A stretch of DNA of 64,000 nucleotides from Hydrocarboniphaga effusa AP103 (GTDB lineage Bacteria; Pseudomonadota; Gammaproteobacteria; Nevskiales; Nevskiaceae). Positions within the stretch are counted from its first letter, which is position 1. Every line of letters starts with the position of its first letter. Of the stretch, positions 38,863-47,242 are shown in pieces. The stretch spans positions 930,001-994,000 of the forward strand of contig NZ_AKGD01000001.1 in NCBI RefSeq assembly GCF_000271305.1, in the 5' to 3' direction. The notes beneath the pieces are model-generated. The model ran no database searches and was not told the DNA's origin. It saw only the letters and a program-made list of their open reading frames with translations. The position numbers were made by a program, and so were the translations under genes.

Positions 38863-38877
38863 AACGCTTCAAGCGTT
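38863..38877. promoter_or_regulatory. Palindrome upstream of the sulfotransferase promoter
   Basis: AACGCTTCAAGCGTT is a perfect 7-1-7 palindrome ending at the -35 of the sulfotransferase promoter, an activator-like position. GGCGCTTAAAACGCC about 25 bp upstream shares the CGCTT half. The binder is unknown. Confidence 0.6.
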
Positions 38878-38904
38878 GCACTCATTGAGTGCACCATTTA
38901 TGCT
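38876..38904 (+). promoter_or_regulatory. Promoter of the sulfotransferase operon
   Basis: TTGCAC (38876-38881), a 17-base spacer and TATGCT (38899-38904). The spacing is ideal and the hexamers are good. The spacer is occupied by a palindromic operator. Confidence 0.7.
38877..38893. promoter_or_regulatory. Perfect 17-bp operator between -35 and -10
   Basis: TGCACTCATTGAGTGCA is a perfect 8-1-8 palindrome in the promoter spacer, a classic repressor position. On the minus strand its edge also reads TAAATGGTGCACT (38888-38900), a FadR-like GTNNAC site resembling that at 48142-48155. Confidence 0.72.
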
Positions 38905-38971
38905 CGATCGAGAGCGGCAGCCACGTTCCGCCCCGGAGCGATCCATCCGCCCGATTCCGAGGAGAGATTCG

Positions 38972-40165
38972 ATGTCGAGCCGTACCGTCACCGCCCAAGA
39001 CCTCATCGCCGCCGCCGAGAAAACCACCGGCATGAACCAGTGGGGCGAGCAGGATTTCCGCACCGGGCTGCAGCTGCTGCTCGACACCATGCAGCGCGAG
39101 GCCCGGCTGTCCGATCTCGGTCGCGAACGCATGCTGAGCCGCATCGACGGCCTGCTGTGCAACCGCCTGCGCATCTACGACTGGCGCGCCAGGCACCCCG
39201 AAGTCGCGCAGCAGACGATCACGCGGCCGATCTTCATCCTCGGCCTGCCGCGCAGCGGCACATCGAACCTGCTGTCGCTGCTGTCGTTCGATCCGGCGCA
39301 TCGCGTTCCGCGCATGTGGGAAATCTTCCGCTCGGTTCCGCCGCCGAGCCGCGACACCTACGAGACCGATCCGCGCATCGCCGAAGTGCAGAACCAGCTC
39401 ATGAGCGACGGCTTCGGCTCCGAAGGCCTGCAGGCCACGCATCCGTTCGACTCGCGGCTGCCCGAGGAATGCGGCTTCATCTTCGAGCACACCTTCGCGT
39501 GCATGGTGTTCCCGGCCTACATCAACATTCCGACCTTCGCCAAATACGCGATGGACGATGCCGACTGGCGCGGCGTCTACGGCTTCCACCAGCAGTTCCT
39601 GCAGAACCTGCAGGCGAACTACGCGGGCGAACGCTGGGTGCTCAAGACGCCCGAGCATTCGCACTTCCTGCCCGACCTGCTCGCCACCTATCCGGACGCG
39701 ATCCTGCTCTACACGCATCGCGCGCCCGCGCAGATCATGTCCTCGCTCGCGAGCAACATCACCGAGCTGCGCAAGCTCTGGTCCGACCAGGTCGATCCCA
39801 AGGAAGTCGCCGCGAGCTTTCTCGCCGCCGAAGCCGAAGGCTCTCGCCGCATGGTCGAGGCGCGCAAGGATCCGGCGGTCGACAGCCACTTCTACGACAT
39901 CGAGTTCCAGGACCTGATCCAGCAGCCGGTCGAAACCATGCGCCGCCTCTACGCGCGCTTCGATCTGCCGTTCACCGATGCGACGCAGCGCGGCTTGCAG
40001 CACTACGCGGACAACGAGGCCAAGAAGACGCACGGCCACGGCAAGCACAAGCATTCGCTGGCCGATGTCGGCTACAGCGCGGACGAGATCGACACCGCGT
40101 TCAAGCCCTATCTCGACTGGTACGCGCGCAAGCACGAAAGCTTCCGCCTGCCGTCCGCGCGCTGA
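38972..40165 (+). CDS. P-loop sulfotransferase-family protein (first copy)
   Basis: A 397-residue protein. The 5'-PAPS loop is GLPRSGTS (residues 91-98), and the 3'-phosphate region is YTHRAPAQIMSSLAS. A C-terminal HGHGKHKHSL motif is followed by a helix ending FKPYLDWY. GAGGAGAG lies 5 bases before ATG. Family members transfer sulfuryl groups from PAPS to hydroxyls, but this subfamily recurs in catabolic clusters with unknown acceptors. It starts the + strand operon (sulfotransferase, DUF1214, NTF2, SDRs) and has a paralogue at 44512-45678. Confidence 0.87.
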   Translation: MSSRTVTAQDLIAAAEKTTGMNQWGEQDFRTGLQLLLDTMQREARLSDLGRERMLSRIDGLLCNRLRIYDWRARHPEVAQQTITRPIFILGLPRSGTSNLLSLLSFDPAHRVPRMWEIFRSVPPPSRDTYETDPRIAEVQNQLMSDGFGSEGLQATHPFDSRLPEECGFIFEHTFACMVFPAYINIPTFAKYAMDDADWRGVYGFHQQFLQNLQANYAGERWVLKTPEHSHFLPDLLATYPDAILLYTHRAPAQIMSSLASNITELRKLWSDQVDPKEVAASFLAAEAEGSRRMVEARKDPAVDSHFYDIEFQDLIQQPVETMRRLYARFDLPFTDATQRGLQHYADNEAKKTHGHGKHKHSLADVGYSADEIDTAFKPYLDWYARKHESFRLPSAR

Positions 40166-40174
40166 GGCGTCACC

Positions 40175-41401
40175 ATGCCGACTTCGACATCGCAGCTGCA
40201 ACAGGGCGCCGCCATCTCGCCCGCAATGGACGCGGCCTGGAAGCGCTATCTCGAAGGCCTCGAAGCGCTGCGCCAGCGCATCTTCGCAACCGAGATGGTG
40301 TGGCGCCCCGAGACACACGCGGCCGCGCACTATTTTCTGATGAACGCGCAGGCCTCGGCGTTCACCACTTGCTTTGCGCCCAAGCAGACGTACCCGGCTT
40401 TCTACGTGCACAGCACCTTCGAGCCGAACATCTTCACCTGGACGCTGCCGAACCCTGACTTCCACTATCGCTGGGCCTTCATCGACGGCACACGCACGTA
40501 TCGGGTCTGGGGACATCGCGGCAACACGCTGTGGCTCGACATCCAGGTCAACCGCAGCCACTGGTGCGACGACGAGCCGACCGTGTTCGGCAACTACCAG
40601 CCCGAAGGCATCCTCGACGCGGACGGCAACTTCGAATACATCCTCTCGGCGACCGATCCCGGTCCCGGCAAGCACTGGATCAAGCTCGATCCGAGCTCAC
40701 GCAACAACGTGCTGCTGATCCGTGACACGCATTACGACTGGGTCAACACGCGCGGCGCCGAACTGCACATCGAACTCCACGACGGTCTTCCCGCCGGCCC
40801 ATGCTTTCTTCCCGAAGCCGAACTCGAGCGCCGCCTCGATGGCTGCCTGCGGCTCATGAATTTCGTCGTCGAGCATTTCCAGCCGCACATCACGACGAAT
40901 CCGCAGCGCACCGGCATCAACCGATTCCACCAGAGCAACGTCAACACCAAGGGCGGCTCGCATCCGGTCGCGGTCTACTTGCTGCTGCCCTACGAGATCG
41001 AGGCCGACGAGGCGCTCATCATCGACGTCGAGATTCCGCAGACGATGTACTGGAACATCCATCTCGGCGATGTCTGGGGCGGCACCGCGGATTACCTACA
41101 GCACCAGAGCTGCCTGAACGGCGCGCAGGCGCACGTCGACGCCGACGGCCACGCCCGGCTCGTGCTGTCGACGCAGGATCCCGGCGTGCCGAACTGGCTC
41201 GACGCGATCGGATGCCTGCACGGCATCGCGCAGTTCCGCTGGTACAAGACCAGCAAGGTCAACGTTCCCGACGTGCGCAAGGTCAAGCTCGCCGACCTGC
41301 ACCAGGAACTGCCGGCCGCGACACCTCGCGTGAGCCGCGAAGAGCGCAAGCGCAACATCGATGCGCGCCGCGCCGCGATCATGCGGCGCTATCACTACTA
41401 G
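40175..41401 (+). CDS. DUF1214-domain protein (first copy)
   Basis: A 408-residue protein without signal peptide. Its C-terminal half has the DUF1214 features (QTMYWNIHLGDVWGG, LSTQDPGVPNWLDAIG, FRWYKTSKVNVP). The function of this family is not established. The protein at 62017-63225 is a paralogue sharing DPGVPNWLD and the overall layout, so two copies serve the same catabolic region. It begins 9 bases after the sulfotransferase stop. Confidence 0.82.
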   Translation: MPTSTSQLQQGAAISPAMDAAWKRYLEGLEALRQRIFATEMVWRPETHAAAHYFLMNAQASAFTTCFAPKQTYPAFYVHSTFEPNIFTWTLPNPDFHYRWAFIDGTRTYRVWGHRGNTLWLDIQVNRSHWCDDEPTVFGNYQPEGILDADGNFEYILSATDPGPGKHWIKLDPSSRNNVLLIRDTHYDWVNTRGAELHIELHDGLPAGPCFLPEAELERRLDGCLRLMNFVVEHFQPHITTNPQRTGINRFHQSNVNTKGGSHPVAVYLLLPYEIEADEALIIDVEIPQTMYWNIHLGDVWGGTADYLQHQSCLNGAQAHVDADGHARLVLSTQDPGVPNWLDAIGCLHGIAQFRWYKTSKVNVPDVRKVKLADLHQELPAATPRVSREERKRNIDARRAAIMRRYHY

Positions 41402-41429
41402 CGCGCCTCGCGCTCACGGGAGTATCGAG

Positions 41430-41937
41430 ATGCCGCTCGAGGACCGCCTGCAAGCCGCGCTCGACCGCCAGGAAGTGGCCGAGTTCATCGTCACCAATTC
41501 GATGCTCGGCGACAGCCGCAAGCCCGGCGACTGGGAGCGCTACCGCAGGCGCTACGCCGAGCGGATCACCATCGACTACAGCAGCACGCTCAAGGACGAA
41601 GTGCGCAGCATCGATCGCGAAACGCTGATGCCGTACTGGAAGAGCCTCGTCGACGCCTTCGACGTCACCCAGCACAGGGTCACCAACGTCGTCGTGACGC
41701 TGGACGGCGACACCGCGAAGTCGCGCGCCTACGTGGTCTCGAACCATCGCATCGGGCAGGACGTCTGGAGCTGCGGCGGCATCTACGATGGACGGCCTCG
41801 TGCGCGCTGCGGGCGAGGACGGCGGCTGGAAGATCACCGCGCAAGGCTTCTTCCCGCTGTTCGAAACCGGCGATCGCGGCGTGTTCGAGCGCGGCCTCGC
41901 CAATGCCCTGCCCTCGCCGCTCAAGTCCGGCGCCTGA
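41430..41937 (+). pseudogene. NTF2/SnoaL-like gene with a frameshift near 41788
   Basis: The frame from ATG 41430 (MPLEDRLQAALDRQEVAEFIV) codes a SnoaL-like protein up to CGGIYDG. It then loses homology-like character and runs on to 41942. From 41788 the +1 frame continues sensibly (GLVRAAGEDGGWKITAQGFF, FPLFETGDRG) to TGA 41935-41937. Removing one G of GG at 41790-41791 would restore one 168-residue protein. It is either a real inactivating frameshift or a sequencing error. SnoaL-like proteins in such clusters may be dehydratases or isomerases. Confidence 0.8.
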
Positions 41938-41938
41938 G

Positions 41939-42088
41939 ATGAAGGTTTCGCTCGAGGGCCGAACCGCGCTCGTCGATGGCCCGGGCGTCGGCCAGGTCGG
42001 CGCGCTCGCCTTCGCGACGGCGAGCGGCCTCGTTCATCACTGGCCTCGAGCTGCCGGTCGACGGCGGCACGATCGCGCGCTCGGATGA
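41939..42088 (+). pseudogene. SDR remnant with its centre deleted
   Basis: The first codons (MKVSLEGRTALVDGPGVGQVGA) are the N-terminus of an SDR. About 25 codons later, in frame +3 from base 42027, the sequence ASFITGLELPVDGGTIARS is the typical SDR C-terminus. The middle of the gene, including the Ser-Tyr-Lys region, is missing and the two ends are in different frames. It lies exactly between the frameshifted NTF2 gene and an intact SDR gene. Confidence 0.75.
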
Positions 42089-42906
42089 GCACTTCGGGCA
42101 AGCGGCTCGAAAGCCGCGTCGCCATCGTCAGCGGCGCCGGCTGCCGCGGTGAAGGACTCGGCAACGGTCAGGCGATCGCTTTGCTGCTCGCGCGCGAAGG
42201 CGCGCAGCTGCTGCTCGTCGATCATGATGCGCAGGCACTCGACAACAGCCTCGCGAAGCTGCGCAACGAGGGGCTGCGTGCCGAAGGATTCGTCGCCGAC
42301 GTTGCGGACGGCGACGATGTGCGGCGCGTGACTCGGCTCGCCGAGACCCGTTTCGGCCGCATCGACATACTCGTCAACAACGTCGGCATCAGTTCGCGCG
42401 GCGGGCTGTTCGAGTCCGACGAGGCGGAATGGGACCGCTGCTTCTCGGTCAACGTGCGCAGCGTGTTCGTGGCCGCCCGTGCGGTCGTTCCGATCATGCG
42501 GCGGCAGGCTCATGGCCGCATCGTCAACGTCTCGTCGATCGCCGCGCTGCGCACCACGACTGCGCCCCCGCACGCCTATGCGGCGTCCAAGGCCGCGCTC
42601 GGCATGCTCACGAAGACACTCGCGGCCGAGTTCGCGGCGGACGGCATCCGCTGCAACAGCGTCGTTCCCGGCATGATCGACACCCCGATGGTACGCGACA
42701 GCCTGCTCGCATCGGGGCTCGACGAAGCGCAAGTCCGACGCTACACCGAGGCGCGCCATCGGCTGTCGCCGACCGGCCGCCAGGGTACCGCCTGGGACAT
42801 CGCGAATGCCGCGCTGTTTCTGGCGAGCGAGGCCGCGGACTACGTCAACGGCCACGAACTCGTGGTCGATGGTGGATTCACGAACTTGTCGGCGCCTGCG
42901 GGCTGA
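42085..42906 (+). CDS. SDR-family oxidoreductase
   Basis: A 273-residue SDR: extended cofactor loop SGAGCRGEGLGNG, ILVNNVGIS, VSSIAAL, AYAASK, VNGHELVVDGG. The loop is longer than TGxxxGIG, as in several cyclohexanol/steroid-type SDRs. It starts within the end of the SDR remnant. Its 3' end overlaps the convergent SDR gene by 29 bp, so the two transcripts must be partly antisense. Confidence 0.9.
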   Translation: MSTSGKRLESRVAIVSGAGCRGEGLGNGQAIALLLAREGAQLLLVDHDAQALDNSLAKLRNEGLRAEGFVADVADGDDVRRVTRLAETRFGRIDILVNNVGISSRGGLFESDEAEWDRCFSVNVRSVFVAARAVVPIMRRQAHGRIVNVSSIAALRTTTAPPHAYAASKAALGMLTKTLAAEFAADGIRCNSVVPGMIDTPMVRDSLLASGLDEAQVRRYTEARHRLSPTGRQGTAWDIANAALFLASEAADYVNGHELVVDGGFTNLSAPAG

Positions 42907-43729
42907 CGACCGAACGCGGCGGATCGCGCATCGCCGTCAGCATGGCCGAGAAGCGTTGCGTGACGATCGGTTCGAGCTCCGGATGCGTGAACACGTAGAA
43001 CTCACGCTCGCGTACCGCGCGCATCACCCGTTCGCCGACCACGAGCGGATCGAGCCCATCGCGCTGCAGGCTCGCGACCTGCGCTGCGCGGCGCGACATC
43101 GCGTCGCCGGTATCCGGATCGAGCGCTCCGGCGGACGTATCGAACAGCCGGGTGCGAACCTGCGCCGGCAACAGCACCGAAACACCGATGCCGGAGCCTT
43201 CGAGCTCCTGGCGCAGGCATTCGCTGAAGGCGAGCATCCCGGCCTTGCTCGCGGTGTAGCTCGCGCCGCCCGCGTACGGAAGCAGCGCGCCCATCGACGC
43301 GGTGTTGACGATGTGCGCTCCGCCCGCAGGCTTGCGCAACAGCGGCAGCATCGTTCGCGTGCCGAGGAAAAGCCCGGTCAGATTGACCTCGATGATGCGC
43401 CGCCATTCCGCGGCTTCGAGCTCGGCGACCGGGCGGCCGGTGCCGGTGATGCCGGCGTTGTTGACGAGCAGATCGAGTCCGGCGGCCTGCGATTCGACGA
43501 GCTCCGAGGCCTGCTGCCAGGCGGCGTCGCTGCCGACGTCGAGCCGAAGCGGCAGCGCCTCGATGCCTTCGGCGCCGAGGCTCGCCGCCGCCCGCTTCGA
43601 AGCGGATTCGTCGATGTCCGCGAGCACGATGCGAAAACCCTCTCGCCCCGCTGCCCGCGCGATGCCGTAGCCGATGCCGCTCGCTGCGCCGGTGATCAGC
43701 GCGAGGCGCTTGCGCTCGGCGTTCATCAA
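42878..43729 (-). CDS. SDR-family oxidoreductase
   Basis: An SDR of about 283 residues with TGAASGIGYG, LLVNNAGITG, TASMGAL and SYTASK. Its long C-terminal part (RVMRAVREREFYVFTHPEL) is typical of SDRs acting on bulky hydrophobic alcohols. It is the last gene of the minus-strand operon starting at 48073. Either of two adjacent ATGs (43729, 43726) may be used. Confidence 0.9.
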   Translation of the reverse strand: MMNAERKRLALITGAASGIGYGIARAAGREGFRIVLADIDESASKRAAASLGAEGIEALPLRLDVGSDAAWQQASELVESQAAGLDLLVNNAGITGTGRPVAELEAAEWRRIIEVNLTGLFLGTRTMLPLLRKPAGGAHIVNTASMGALLPYAGGASYTASKAGMLAFSECLRQELEGSGIGVSVLLPAQVRTRLFDTSAGALDPDTGDAMSRRAAQVASLQRDGLDPLVVGERVMRAVREREFYVFTHPELEPIVTQRFSAMLTAMRDPPRSVVSPQAPTSS

Positions 43730-43735
43730 TGACCC

Positions 43736-44515
43736 TCAGCGAAAGCGCGAGAAATCGGGCTTGCGCTTTTCGAGGAACGCGGCGATCGCTTCCCGGGACT
43801 CGTCCGAGCGCAGCTGCGCGGTGAACGCGTCGGACTCGCGCCGCATCTGCTCGGCGATCTCGTTCGAAGGCCTGCGCAGCAGTTCGCGCGTGCGCCGCAA
43901 GGCGCCCGGCGGCGATCCGGCGATGCGGCGAGCCGTCTCGATCGCCTGTTCGCGCAAGGCCGCTTCGTCGACGATATGCGTCACCAGCGCCCAGTCCTTC
44001 GCGGTGGATGCGTCGATGGCCTCGCCCGCGAGCATCATCTGCGCGGCGCGCAGATAGCCGACGCGCTGCACGAGCGAGATCGAGCTTCCGCCCTCGGGAA
44101 CGAAGCCGCGCTGCACGAACGGCAAGGCGAAGCGGGCCGTCGGTGCGGCGAGCACGACATCGCATTGCAAGACCAGGCTCACGCCGAAGCCGATCACATG
44201 GCCTTGCACCGCCGCCATCACGAGCTTGTCGATCTGCGGCAGCCGTGCCGTCAGCCGACCTCCCGGATTGTCGAGTCCGGACGGCACTTCGTCGCCCATG
44301 TTGTCGGCGCTGAACGCGTTCAGATCGGCGCCGACGCAAAACGATTTTCCGGCCGCACTGAACAGGATCACGCGCACCTGGTCGTCGGTTTCCGCGCGAT
44401 CGAGCGCTTCGTTGAGCTCGATCCACATGCCCGGCGTGATCGCGTTGAGCTTCTCGGGGCGATCGAGCCGGATCTCGCAAACACCGTCCGCGATCGTGCA
44501 GCGCACCTGACTCAT
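43736..44515 (-). CDS. Enoyl-CoA hydratase/isomerase family protein
   Basis: A 259-residue crotonase: FCVGADLNAFS, oxyanion loop QGHVIGFGVSLVLQCD, and RGFVPEGGSS. The first catalytic Glu position of classical hydratases (GGGxEL) is replaced (GFGVSL), and the Glu in VPEGG is kept. This favours an isomerase or another crotonase reaction. The ATG at 44515 overlaps the upstream sulfotransferase stop (ATGA), and the downstream SDR starts 6 bases later. Confidence 0.87.
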   Translation of the reverse strand: MSQVRCTIADGVCEIRLDRPEKLNAITPGMWIELNEALDRAETDDQVRVILFSAAGKSFCVGADLNAFSADNMGDEVPSGLDNPGGRLTARLPQIDKLVMAAVQGHVIGFGVSLVLQCDVVLAAPTARFALPFVQRGFVPEGGSSISLVQRVGYLRAAQMMLAGEAIDASTAKDWALVTHIVDEAALREQAIETARRIAGSPPGALRRTRELLRRPSNEIAEQMRRESDAFTAQLRSDESREAIAAFLEKRKPDFSRFR

Positions 44516-45678
44516 GCGGCGAGCCCGTAGAGATCGATGTAGGGCTCGAAGCGGCGGTGGATATCGTCTTCCGTAATACCGGTGCCTTCGAGCGAATACT
44601 TGTGCTCGCCGTGCTTGTTCTGCGGATTCTCGGCGAGCCAGCGCTGCATCGCCGCGGCCGCCGCATCGCTCAGCGTGAGTCCGCAACCCGCGTAGATGCG
44701 CTCGATCGTGTCCATCGGCTTGCTCGCGAAATCGGAGAAGTAGACGTCGACGTAGCGGTCCGGATACTGCCTGCGCACCTCCATCGCCATTTCGATGCCG
44801 CGGCCCCAGAGATCCACTTCGCGACGCGCGGCGGCGGTGCGGCTCGTGTCCGCGCCTTCGTACGGAATGCGGGCCATGCGCGCAAGGCTCGCGCCCGAGG
44901 CCACGGATGTGATCGGGTTGCGATGGGTCTGGATGATCGTCGCCTGCGGGAACACTTTCATGAATCCGGCGAGCCCGAACAACGAAGCCGGATTCTTGAG
45001 CAGCCAGGTCTTGTCGCGCTCATGCAGGCCGATCAGGCGCAGGTTGTCGCGGTAGCGGCGCCACATCGCCTCGGTGTCCTGCTCGAGCCACCATTGCTGA
45101 TAGCTCGGGATGTTCGCGTTCGTGGTCCAGTCGATCGAGAGGAAATCCTGGCGCGTGAGCAGCAGGCATTCGTAGACCTCGTCGGCGATGATCGGATGCG
45201 CGGCTTTCATCGCCGGCACTTCGCGATACAGGGTTTCGAGTTCGTCGACCGCACGCTTGAACAACGGGTTCGCGTCCCACTCCGAACGCGGCGGACGCGG
45301 CATGGGATTGTCGATGAGCCAGTATTCGAGCCCCTGGAACTGCGGGTCCATGGCCAGCACGCGATGCAGCGCGGTGGTGCCGGTACGCGGCAGGCCGGTG
45401 ATGACGATCGGCGGCTTGAGTTCGTAGGACAGGCTGTCGGGATGCTCGCGCCAGCCCTTCTGCGACCAGGTCCGGCTCACGAGCACCTGCACGATGCGGT
45501 CGAAATACTTGCGCCAGCCTTCGGGCGTGAGCTGCGTGTCCTGGTCGAGCGCCTGCAACAGCTTGCGCAGCGCGAGACGATAGTCCTGTGAACCGAAATC
45601 GCGCATGCCGCTGCGCTTGGCGGCCGCTTCGTGCAAGGCGGCTTCGCTGGCGACGAAGGACGGGTTCTGCTGGGTCAT
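44512..45678 (-). CDS. P-loop sulfotransferase-family protein (second copy)
   Basis: A 388-residue paralogue of the protein at 38972-40165. PAPS loop GLPRTGTT (95-102), THRNPITSVASGAS as 3'-phosphate site, C-terminal KHGEHKYSL and FEPYIDLYGL. The start at 45678 has GGAGAT upstream. It is embedded between SDR genes and a crotonase gene in one operon, so it is unlikely to be a stray copy. The acceptor is unknown; it could also use a non-sulfuryl reaction (inference). Confidence 0.88.
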   Translation of the reverse strand: MTQQNPSFVASEAALHEAAAKRSGMRDFGSQDYRLALRKLLQALDQDTQLTPEGWRKYFDRIVQVLVSRTWSQKGWREHPDSLSYELKPPIVITGLPRTGTTALHRVLAMDPQFQGLEYWLIDNPMPRPPRSEWDANPLFKRAVDELETLYREVPAMKAAHPIIADEVYECLLLTRQDFLSIDWTTNANIPSYQQWWLEQDTEAMWRRYRDNLRLIGLHERDKTWLLKNPASLFGLAGFMKVFPQATIIQTHRNPITSVASGASLARMARIPYEGADTSRTAAARREVDLWGRGIEMAMEVRRQYPDRYVDVYFSDFASKPMDTIERIYAGCGLTLSDAAAAAMQRWLAENPQNKHGEHKYSLEGTGITEDDIHRRFEPYIDLYGLAA

Positions 45679-45709
45679 GCCAATCTCCGGATGAGTCGCG
45701 TGTGCTGGC

Positions 45710-46462
45710 CTATTCGGCGCAGCGTCCACCGTCGATCGCGTAGATCGCACCGGTGATGTACGAGGCCTCGTCGGAGGCCAGGAAAGCGGTCAACGCGGCG
45801 ATTTCCTCGGGTGTTCCGAGCCTGTGCATCGGCGTGACCGATTCCTTGAATTCGATCAGGGCGGCTCCCGATCGTTCGACCAGTGGCGTGCGGATGGTGC
45901 CCGGCGCGACCGCATTGATGCGGATGCCGTGGTCCACGTATTCGAGCGCCGCGATCCTGGTGAGCATGTTGAGCCCGGCCTTGCCGACGATGTACGCCGC
46001 CGAGCCCACGGCCGGACGCATGCCGCCGACCGACGACATGTTGATGATCGATCCGCTGCGCTGACGCATCATCACCGGCAGCACGTGCTTGAGCACGACA
46101 AAGGCCCCGCGCAGGTTCACGTCCATGATGCGGTCCCAGAGCACGAGATCGATCTCGTGCAGCGGCGTTCCGCCATGCGAAATTCCGGCGTTGTTGCAGA
46201 GCACGTCGATGCGGCCGCAGCGTTCGACGCAGGCCGCGACCATCGCCTCGATCTGCTCGGGAACGCCCACGTCCGCACGGTGCGCGATGATGCGCTGCGG
46301 ATGCAGGGCGGCGAGTTCGTCGACATTGTCTCCACGGCTCACCGCGAACACCCGTGCCCCTTCTTCGACGAGCCTCAGTGCGACCGCGCGTCCAATGCCC
46401 GCGCCGGCGCCAGTGACGAGCGCGACCTTGTTCTCGAAACGCCGCGCCAGCGCTGCCGTCAT
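45710..46462 (-). CDS. SDR-family oxidoreductase
   Basis: A 250-residue classical SDR: TGAGAGIGRAV, VLCNNAGISHGG, MSSVGGM, AYIVGK, YITGAIYAIDGG. All catalytic residues are present. The ATGA overlap with the degenerate SDR gene upstream indicates translational coupling. It is probably a hydroxyacyl-CoA or alcohol dehydrogenase step of the pathway. Confidence 0.91.
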   Translation of the reverse strand: MTAALARRFENKVALVTGAGAGIGRAVALRLVEEGARVFAVSRGDNVDELAALHPQRIIAHRADVGVPEQIEAMVAACVERCGRIDVLCNNAGISHGGTPLHEIDLVLWDRIMDVNLRGAFVVLKHVLPVMMRQRSGSIINMSSVGGMRPAVGSAAYIVGKAGLNMLTRIAALEYVDHGIRINAVAPGTIRTPLVERSGAALIEFKESVTPMHRLGTPEEIAALTAFLASDEASYITGAIYAIDGGRCAE

Positions 46463-47241
46463 GGGATCGTCTCCAGAATCGGAACGTAAACCGGGCCGGC
46501 CATGTGATAGCCGCCGTCCGCATGAATCGTGCTGCCGGTGACGTAGCGGCCATCTTCGCCGGCGAGCATCACCGCGGCGCCGCCGATGTCCTCGACGGGA
46601 TCGCCGAAGCGCTGCAGGGCCACGAGTGGCAAGCTGCGCTCGACGTGCTCTGCATGACGCTGGGCGTAGTCGCGAAAGCGCTCGTCGTCGACGCTCGCCA
46701 TCAGCACGTTGACGAGAATGCCGTCGGCGCCCCACTCCTGCGCGGCCGTGCGCGTGAGTGCCCGCAAGGCCTCGGCCGCGGCCGCGTAGGCGCCGATGTA
46801 TTCGGCCACGTTTTCGCCGTAGACCGAACCGAGATTGAGGATGCGTCCGCCGCCCTGTTCGCGCATGGACGGCTGCACCGCGAGCATGGCCCAGCGCGCG
46901 GCCGAAAAGCCTTGCGCGAATGCGGCGTCGTAGTCGGCGTCGTCCATCGCTTCCAGCCGCTGCCAGCGCGGAGCTTCGGCCGCCGCGTTGACGAGAATGT
47001 CGACGCGGCCATGCACCGCGATCGCCTCGGCGATGGCGCCGAGCAAAGCGCGCTTGTCGCCCGGCGCGGCGACGAAGACGCTCGCGCCGAGAGTCCCGGC
47101 ATGTGCTTTCAAGGCCCTTTCGTCACGATCGATCAGCAGCAGCTTCGCACCCTCGCGCGCGAATCGCTGGGCGATGCCGAGCCCCGGATGACGTCCCGCG
47201 CCGACGACGAGCGCGACCTTGTATTCGAGCAGTCCGCTCAT
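46459..47241 (-). CDS. SDR lacking the catalytic Lys, probable partner subunit
   Basis: A 260-residue SDR. The cofactor loop is kept in altered form (VGAGRHPGLG), Ser is kept (LGSVYG) and Tyr is kept (AYAAAAEAL), but the YxxxK lysine is Ala. It is the paralogue of the degenerate SDR at 35562-36269: same DIGGAxVMLxxExGRxxTG block, and the same ~12-residue extension after DGG. It sits 1 base after the intact SDR gene at 47243-48073, repeating the intact-plus-degenerate pairing of the first locus. Confidence 0.87.
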   Translation of the reverse strand: MSGLLEYKVALVVGAGRHPGLGIAQRFAREGAKLLLIDRDERALKAHAGTLGASVFVAAPGDKRALLGAIAEAIAVHGRVDILVNAAAEAPRWQRLEAMDDADYDAAFAQGFSAARWAMLAVQPSMREQGGGRILNLGSVYGENVAEYIGAYAAAAEALRALTRTAAQEWGADGILVNVLMASVDDERFRDYAQRHAEHVERSLPLVALQRFGDPVEDIGGAAVMLAGEDGRYVTGSTIHADGGYHMAGPVYVPILETIP

Positions 47242-47242
47242 G

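Larger units (their letters stand above)
38594..38971. other. Divergent promoter region, MFS / sulfotransferase operons
   Basis: No gene is seen in these 378 bp. The right half holds two back-to-back promoters with several palindromes (listed separately), including the exact 9-mer AGTGCACCA at 38813-38821 and 38888-38896, once in each promoter. The left 200 bp look like a GC-rich leader for the MFS gene without recognisable signals. Confidence 0.7.
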
